35,444 nucleotides of DNA from GCA-002700125 sp964434385 (GTDB lineage Bacteria > Chloroflexota > Dehalococcoidia > Lucifugimonadales > Lucifugimonadaceae). Made by a program: the position numbers and the translations under genes. The stretch lies in the NCBI GenBank assembly GCA_964434385.1, contig CAYSUW010000016.1, positions 1 to 35,444 of the forward strand. The letters run 5' to 3'. Below are positions 31,154 through 35,444 of the stretch, piece after piece. The notes under the pieces are model-generated. The model ran no database searches. It was not told the origin of the DNA and saw only the letters and a program-made list of their open reading frames with translations. Numbering within the stretch: position 1 is the stretch's first letter; each line of letters starts with the position of its first letter.

Positions 31154-31170
31154 ATTCAAAAGGAGAAAAA

Positions 31171-31827
31171 ATGGGTAGATTTTATGAAAATTCTATAATA
31201 CCAGAATCGTTTAGAAGAAATTTTAGTGTATATGAAAGGATTAATGATCTAGGAATTGATCTTGGTACATTCGAAGAAAATGTTACAAGCATACAAGGAA
31301 CTGGTTTAGCAGGAGTGATTTTTAATGAAAGTGGGTTAGTCTATTTATCAGGTCAAGCCGGTGGAACTTTCCAAATGAATGATACTGAAGAAAGAGTAAA
31401 ACATGGACAAGAAGGAGCACAAGATGTAGCAGATATTATGATAAAAAGGCTCCACTGGGCGATTACATGTGGAGGAGAAGGAGGAGATTTAGATGATGTA
31501 CTTTATACTGTAAAAGCTCTAGGAATGGTTGTTTCTACAGATGTTGACTTTAATTCTGGACCTTCTGTAACAAACGGTTTTTCATTTAGATGGCATTCAG
31601 TTTTTGGGGGAGGAATGGGAGATTATTCACAGAACGGACTTGATTCTGGAGGATATTCAGGAGTACATGCAAGAAGTGCTATAGGAGGATTTACCGGAAA
31701 ATTTTCTATAGAACCGGAAATAATCGTTGCAATTCCAAAAGAATTAAGTACTGAAATAATTTCAAACAGAGGATGGATATTCCCTCTTATTCCTGAAGTA
31801 TTTGAAAGAATCAAAAAAAATAATTAA
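31171..31827 (+). CDS. RidA-like (YjgF/YER057c/UK114) family protein with an inserted segment
   Basis: The 218-residue protein contains the RidA fold markers. These are LVYLSGQAGG, then a helix with GQEGAQDVADIMIKRL, CGGEGGDLDDVLYTV, and the late ARSAIGG and IEPEIIVAIP. The ARS arginine corresponds to the substrate-binding Arg of RidA enzymes, which hydrolyse reactive enamine or imine intermediates. It is about 85 residues longer than a typical RidA. There is a 30-residue N-terminal extension and a Gly/aromatic-rich insert (WHSVFGGGMGDYSQNGLDSG) before the Arg. AAAAGGAGA gives a strong ribosome site. Its exact job in this operon is not known. Confidence 0.78.
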   Translation: MGRFYENSIIPESFRRNFSVYERINDLGIDLGTFEENVTSIQGTGLAGVIFNESGLVYLSGQAGGTFQMNDTEERVKHGQEGAQDVADIMIKRLHWAITCGGEGGDLDDVLYTVKALGMVVSTDVDFNSGPSVTNGFSFRWHSVFGGGMGDYSQNGLDSGGYSGVHARSAIGGFTGKFSIEPEIIVAIPKELSTEIISNRGWIFPLIPEVFERIKKNN

Positions 31828-31842
31828 TACTAAAATTTTCTC

Positions 31843-32736
31843 ATGAAAATAGCTATCTCAGGCTCCAATGGATTAATTGGAACAATACTTAAACCTTTTT
31901 TAGAAAACGAAGGCAATGAAGTTACTTCTATCGTAAGAAACCCTAATCAAAATGGGATTCTTTGGAATCCAGAAAATGAAGACATAAGTTTAGAATTATT
32001 AGAGGGATTTGATTGTATTATAAATTTGAATGGGAAAAAAATAGATTCCATCTTACCAATTTCAGATAAAACTGGTATTAAAAATTCAAGAATATCTAGC
32101 ACAAAAACTTTGTCAGTCGCCATTAGTAAATTAAATTATCCTCCTAAAACTTTCCTTTCAGCATCGGGGTTTGGATATTATGGAGATAGAGGAGAACAAA
32201 ATTTAACAGAAGATGAATATGCCGGAGAAGGTTTTCTTTCTCAATTAGCTTTGGAATGGGAAAACTCTGCTAATGCTTATATTTCTAAAGATATAGAAAC
32301 AAGAGTGATACTCATGAGGTTTGGTTTAGTATTATCCAATAATGGAGGGCTTTTACCCCGATTGAAAAGTTTAACAAATTTGCAAATTGGAAGAATGTTT
32401 GGAGATGGAAAACAATTTTGGCCATGGATTAGCATAGAAGATACTATTTCAGCAATTTATCATGTAATAAACAATCCAGTTTTAAGAGGAGCAGTAAACT
32501 TTGTGTCACCTCATCAAACTACAAACAAAGAATTCATGAGGATTTATCTCAAAGCAATTAATAAAAAAGTTTTTATTCCTATTCCTAAGTTCTTAATATC
32601 ATCTCTAACTAGTGAATCTACAAGAAATACTCTACTTAATAGCACTAAAATGTATCCTGAAAAACTTTTATCTTCAAATTTTGAATTTAATTTTGAATCT
32701 CTAGATGAAACTTTCAAACAATCTTTTAAGAATTAA
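31843..32736 (+). CDS. TIGR01777-type NAD-dependent epimerase-like protein (YfcH family)
   Basis: This 297-residue extended SDR has the Rossmann motif ISGSNGLIGTIL, SASGFGYYGDRGEQ with the YfcH-type Tyr, and LMRFGLVLSNNGGLLPRL. FWPWISIEDTISAIYHVI follows, then a C-terminal DUF1731-like tail (PIPKFLISSLTSE). The family is widespread, and no substrate is established. In animals the homolog is SDR39U1. It starts 15 bases after the RidA-like stop and ends 5 bases before the convergent aconitase stop. Link to the upstream catabolic genes may be only cotranscription. Confidence 0.88.
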   Translation: MKIAISGSNGLIGTILKPFLENEGNEVTSIVRNPNQNGILWNPENEDISLELLEGFDCIINLNGKKIDSILPISDKTGIKNSRISSTKTLSVAISKLNYPPKTFLSASGFGYYGDRGEQNLTEDEYAGEGFLSQLALEWENSANAYISKDIETRVILMRFGLVLSNNGGLLPRLKSLTNLQIGRMFGDGKQFWPWISIEDTISAIYHVINNPVLRGAVNFVSPHQTTNKEFMRIYLKAINKKVFIPIPKFLISSLTSESTRNTLLNSTKMYPEKLLSSNFEFNFESLDETFKQSFKN

Positions 32737-32741
32737 CTAAA

Positions 32742-35375
32742 TTATTTTTTCAACATTTGCCTGAGTAAATACTGTAAAACACCACCATTTTTTAAGTATT
32801 CTATTTCTATTGGGGTATCAATTCTGAGTAAAGTTTCAAATTCTATTTTTTGCCCATCATCAGAAATAGCTTCCACTTTGATTTTTTGTCTTGGCTTTAA
32901 GTCTGAAATAGAAAAATTAAAATTAAACTTATAAGAATTTTCTATTCCTAAAGTTTCTAGATTTTGGTTCTTATGAAATTCCATAGGTATTACCCCCATA
33001 CCTATAAGATTACTTCTATGAATTCTTTCAAATCCTTTGGCTATTACAACTCTAACTCCTAATAAACTTGGACCCTTAGCAGCCCAATCTCTTGAAGAAC
33101 CAGTTCCATATTCATTACCTGCGATAACAATCAAAGGAATTTTTTCTTGAGCATACAATTCACATGCTTCAAAAATTCTCATTAATTTCTTGTCTGGATA
33201 ATGAATAGTCCAATCACCTTCTCTATCAGGAGTCATTAAATTCTTTAATCTAATATTTCCAAAAGTACCTCTTATCATCACATTGTGATTACCCCTACGG
33301 GACCCATATGAATTAAACTGAGATCTAGGTATATCCCTAGAAATCAAGTGTTGACCAGATGGAGCACTCTCAGGAATACTACCAGCTGGAGAAATATGGT
33401 CTGTAGTAACAGTGTCTCCTAATTCAACTAAGATTCTAGCTTCTTTAATTGGAATCCACTGTGGCATTTCAAGGGAAAAATCATCGAAAAAAGGAACTTT
33501 TTGAATATAAGATGATTCTCTATCCCATTTAAATAATTTTCCTCTGGAAGAATCCAAATTATTCCAATCATCATTTCCCTTTAACGCAATAGAATAAGTA
33601 TTGTTATACATATCAGGTTTAATAGAATTTTGAATAGTCATATTTATTTCTTCCTGAGAAGGCCAAATGTCTGAAAGATAGATTTCTTTTCCATTATTAT
33701 CCTTTCCAATAGGTTGATTTTTCAGATCAATATCCACTGTGCCCACAATAGCATAAGCAACTACTAACATTGGAGAAGCTAAATAATTTGCTTTAACTTG
33801 TGGATGAATTCTTCCTTCAAAATTTCTATTCCCACTCAAAACTGATGCCACAGACAAATCATTATTTTCTATTAATTCAGAAACATCATGGGGAAGAGGG
33901 CCACTATTTCCAATACAAGTAGTACATCCATATCCTACAGTTGAAAATCCTATCTTATCTAATTCTAAATCTAATTTAGAATTAGAAAGATATTCTGTTA
34001 CTACCTTTGAGCCAGGTGCCATACTAGTCTTTACCCAAGGTTTTGGTTTTAAACCCATAGTATTCAAATTCCTAGCCATCAAACCAGCTCCTACCATTAC
34101 AGAAGGATTGGACGTGTTAGTACAACTGGTAATTGCTGCAATAACCACTGAACCATCTTCAAAAACCAAATCATCATGTTTATGCGTACCAAAGTTATTG
34201 TAAAAACTGTCTCTTACATCAGAAAGTTTCACCTTATCTTGAGGTCTCTTAGGTCCTGCTAAACTAGACTCAACTAAATTCAAATTAATATCTATAACAT
34301 CACTATAAGATGGTTCAATGTCATCAGAATAAAAAATCCCTTGGTTTCTAAAATATTCTTCTGTTTCAGAAATTTTAGTATTTTCTCTTCCAGTATTTTT
34401 TAAATACTCTATTGTTTGTTCATCAATGGGGAAATAACCACATGTAGCACCATATTCAGGTGCCATATTTGCAATTGTTGCTCTATCCGCCAAACTCAAA
34501 CCAGGTAAACCTGGTCCAAAAAATTCTACAAATTTTTCCACAACACCATGTTTTCTTAAAGTTTCAGTCACAGTTAATACTAAATCGGTTGCAGTAGTCC
34601 CCTCTTTTAAACTTCCAATTAACCTTACACCTATGATTTCCGGGAGTTTCATATAATATGGTTGACCCAACATTACAGCTTCAGCTTCTATTCCACCCAC
34701 TCCCCATCCCAAAACACCTAAACCATTGATCATTGTTGTGTGAGAATCTGTTCCTAAACAAGTATCAGGAAAAATATATTTTTGATTTTCCGATTCTTCT
34801 ATCATTATTCCCGGCGATAAATATTCCAAATTCACCTGGTGCACAATCCCAACTCCTGGTGGAATTATAGAAAAGTTTGAAAATGCTGATTGTCCCCATT
34901 TAAGTAATTGATACCTTTCTTTGTTTCTTTTAAATTCAAGTGTGCTATTTTTTGCCAATGCTCCTTCTGAGGCGAAATAATCTACTTGCACAGAATGATC
35001 AATAACCAATTCAGACCTTACAATAGGATTAATTAAAGAAGGATCATATCCTGCTGCTTGAGCTGCTTCTCGCATACTTGCTAGATCTACTATTACTGGT
35101 ACACCAGTAAAATCCTGAAGAACAACTCTTGATGGTAAGAAAGGAATCTCCTTATTAAATGATGATTTATCACCCCACAACAAAATATTTTCTAATTCAT
35201 GTTTACTGGTTTTCTCCAACATTAAATTTCTCAATATATTTTCTAATAAAATTTTTAAAGAATATGGAAAATTTTTAATTTGAGGATGATATTTAGTTAA
35301 TTCAGTTAAACTAAAATAGGTAACATCTCCTGAAGAAGTTTTCATTATTTGTTTAATTTGATGGAAATTTTCCAT
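32742..35375 (-). CDS. acnA: Aconitate hydratase, AcnA/IRP type
   Basis: This protein of about 877 residues isomerises citrate and isocitrate in the TCA cycle. The 4Fe-4S cysteines are in TSCTNTSNPSVM (Cys418 from the preferred start) and YGCTTCIGNSGPL (Cys484, Cys487). Other markers are GTDSHTTMINGLGVLGWGVG, EYGATCGYFPID and, in the swivelling domain, AGNEYGTGSSRDWAAKG. I prefer ATG at 35375 over the longer frame from TTG at 35402. It gives the normal N-terminus, AAGAG is eight bases upstream, and it begins one base after the stop of the preceding gene. Some AcnA-type enzymes also act as methylcitrate dehydratases. Confidence 0.95.
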   Translation of the reverse strand: MENFHQIKQIMKTSSGDVTYFSLTELTKYHPQIKNFPYSLKILLENILRNLMLEKTSKHELENILLWGDKSSFNKEIPFLPSRVVLQDFTGVPVIVDLASMREAAQAAGYDPSLINPIVRSELVIDHSVQVDYFASEGALAKNSTLEFKRNKERYQLLKWGQSAFSNFSIIPPGVGIVHQVNLEYLSPGIMIEESENQKYIFPDTCLGTDSHTTMINGLGVLGWGVGGIEAEAVMLGQPYYMKLPEIIGVRLIGSLKEGTTATDLVLTVTETLRKHGVVEKFVEFFGPGLPGLSLADRATIANMAPEYGATCGYFPIDEQTIEYLKNTGRENTKISETEEYFRNQGIFYSDDIEPSYSDVIDINLNLVESSLAGPKRPQDKVKLSDVRDSFYNNFGTHKHDDLVFEDGSVVIAAITSCTNTSNPSVMVGAGLMARNLNTMGLKPKPWVKTSMAPGSKVVTEYLSNSKLDLELDKIGFSTVGYGCTTCIGNSGPLPHDVSELIENNDLSVASVLSGNRNFEGRIHPQVKANYLASPMLVVAYAIVGTVDIDLKNQPIGKDNNGKEIYLSDIWPSQEEINMTIQNSIKPDMYNNTYSIALKGNDDWNNLDSSRGKLFKWDRESSYIQKVPFFDDFSLEMPQWIPIKEARILVELGDTVTTDHISPAGSIPESAPSGQHLISRDIPRSQFNSYGSRRGNHNVMIRGTFGNIRLKNLMTPDREGDWTIHYPDKKLMRIFEACELYAQEKIPLIVIAGNEYGTGSSRDWAAKGPSLLGVRVVIAKGFERIHRSNLIGMGVIPMEFHKNQNLETLGIENSYKFNFNFSISDLKPRQKIKVEAISDDGQKIEFETLLRIDTPIEIEYLKNGGVLQYLLRQMLKK

Positions 35376-35376
35376 A

Positions 35377-35444
35377 TCAATTCTCTTTTTGTACTGCTTC
35401 AATCATTGCCTGTATGTACCCGTTTGCAAAAGCTCTGCCTCTAT
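35377..35444 (-). CDS. C-terminal 21 codons of an unidentified gene upstream of acnA
   Basis: One minus-strand frame is open from the right edge to a TGA at 35377-35379, reading RGRAFANGYIQAMIEAVQKE then N. The other frames stop early. The helical, clean sequence and the one-base spacing before the acnA ATG suggest a real, cotranscribed gene. It is too short to identify. Confidence 0.5.
   Translation of the reverse strand, partial: RGRAFANGYIQAMIEAVQKEN

Noticed and set aside
35376..35402. Nine extra N-terminal codons of aconitase from a TTG start
   Set aside because: They overlap the end of the upstream reading frame. The ATG at 35375 has a ribosome site and the normal family N-terminus.
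1..35444. Mobile elements, CRISPR arrays, tRNA or rRNA genes
   Set aside because: Reading both strands showed no transposase or integrase motifs, no spaced direct repeats and no tRNA-like or rRNA-like segments in the short gaps.

Overview
The window is a gene-dense, AT-rich piece of bacterial chromosome (roughly one third G+C by eye). Genes sit bumper to bumper on both strands and no intergenic gap exceeds 300 bases. It holds no rRNA, tRNA, CRISPR array, phage gene or insertion sequence that I could see. The gene set suggests a streamlined, free-living, probably marine relative of the Chloroflexota, of the SAR202/Dehalococcoidia kind. The pointers are a fused two-domain ThyX, an archaeal-type valyl-tRNA synthetase, an LprG-like lipoprotein paired with a P55-like exporter, enolase-superfamily and SMP-30 catabolic genes, and many TTG starts. 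This placement is an inference and no phylogeny was run.

Layout, left to right. (1) 1-2077: the start of an ornithine cyclodeaminase/mu-crystallin-family gene reads off the left edge, divergent from two tandem SMP-30/gluconolactonase paralogs. (2) 2074-4769, minus strand: a thiamine-precursor ABC transporter (thiZ, thiX, thiY) behind a clear TPP riboswitch and a promoter. (3) 4842-8037, plus strand: an apparent operon of a SirB1-like protein, a 42-residue cysteine-rich protein, an LppX/LprG-type lipoprotein and a P55-like MFS exporter. (4) 8048-13792, minus strand: folD, the TPP-dependent E1 alpha and E1 beta, the lipoyl E2, and a double-domain ThyX, so one-carbon folate, pyruvate oxidation and dTMP synthesis lie together. 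(5) 13894-18110, plus strand: a cofactor block of acpS, fused nnrE-nnrD, coaX, coaBC and a small unknown gene. (6) 18112-25125, minus strand: prs, secA, an unrecognised 253-residue protein and valS. (7) 25323-27586, plus strand: an MFS carrier and ispH. (8) 27589-29062, minus strand: gpmA and an SDR dehydrogenase. (9) 29154-32736, plus strand: a probable catabolic operon of an enolase-superfamily enzyme, a TIM-barrel sugar isomerase, a RidA-like protein and a TIGR01777-type epimerase. (10) 32742-35444, minus strand: aconitase, preceded by the last 21 codons of another gene.

Functionally, imported thiamine precursor would feed the TPP needed by the pyruvate dehydrogenase E1. The acpS/coa block supplies CoA and phosphopantetheine, and aconitase and phosphoglycerate mutase serve central carbon flow. 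Catabolic enzymes at both ends suggest use of sugar acids or lactones. The parts most worth a second look are the LprG/P55-like operon with its tiny cysteine-rich partner, the ThyX whose signature motifs are split between two halves, the CoaC domain with a serine where the usual cysteine sits, and five convergent gene ends with no room for terminators.
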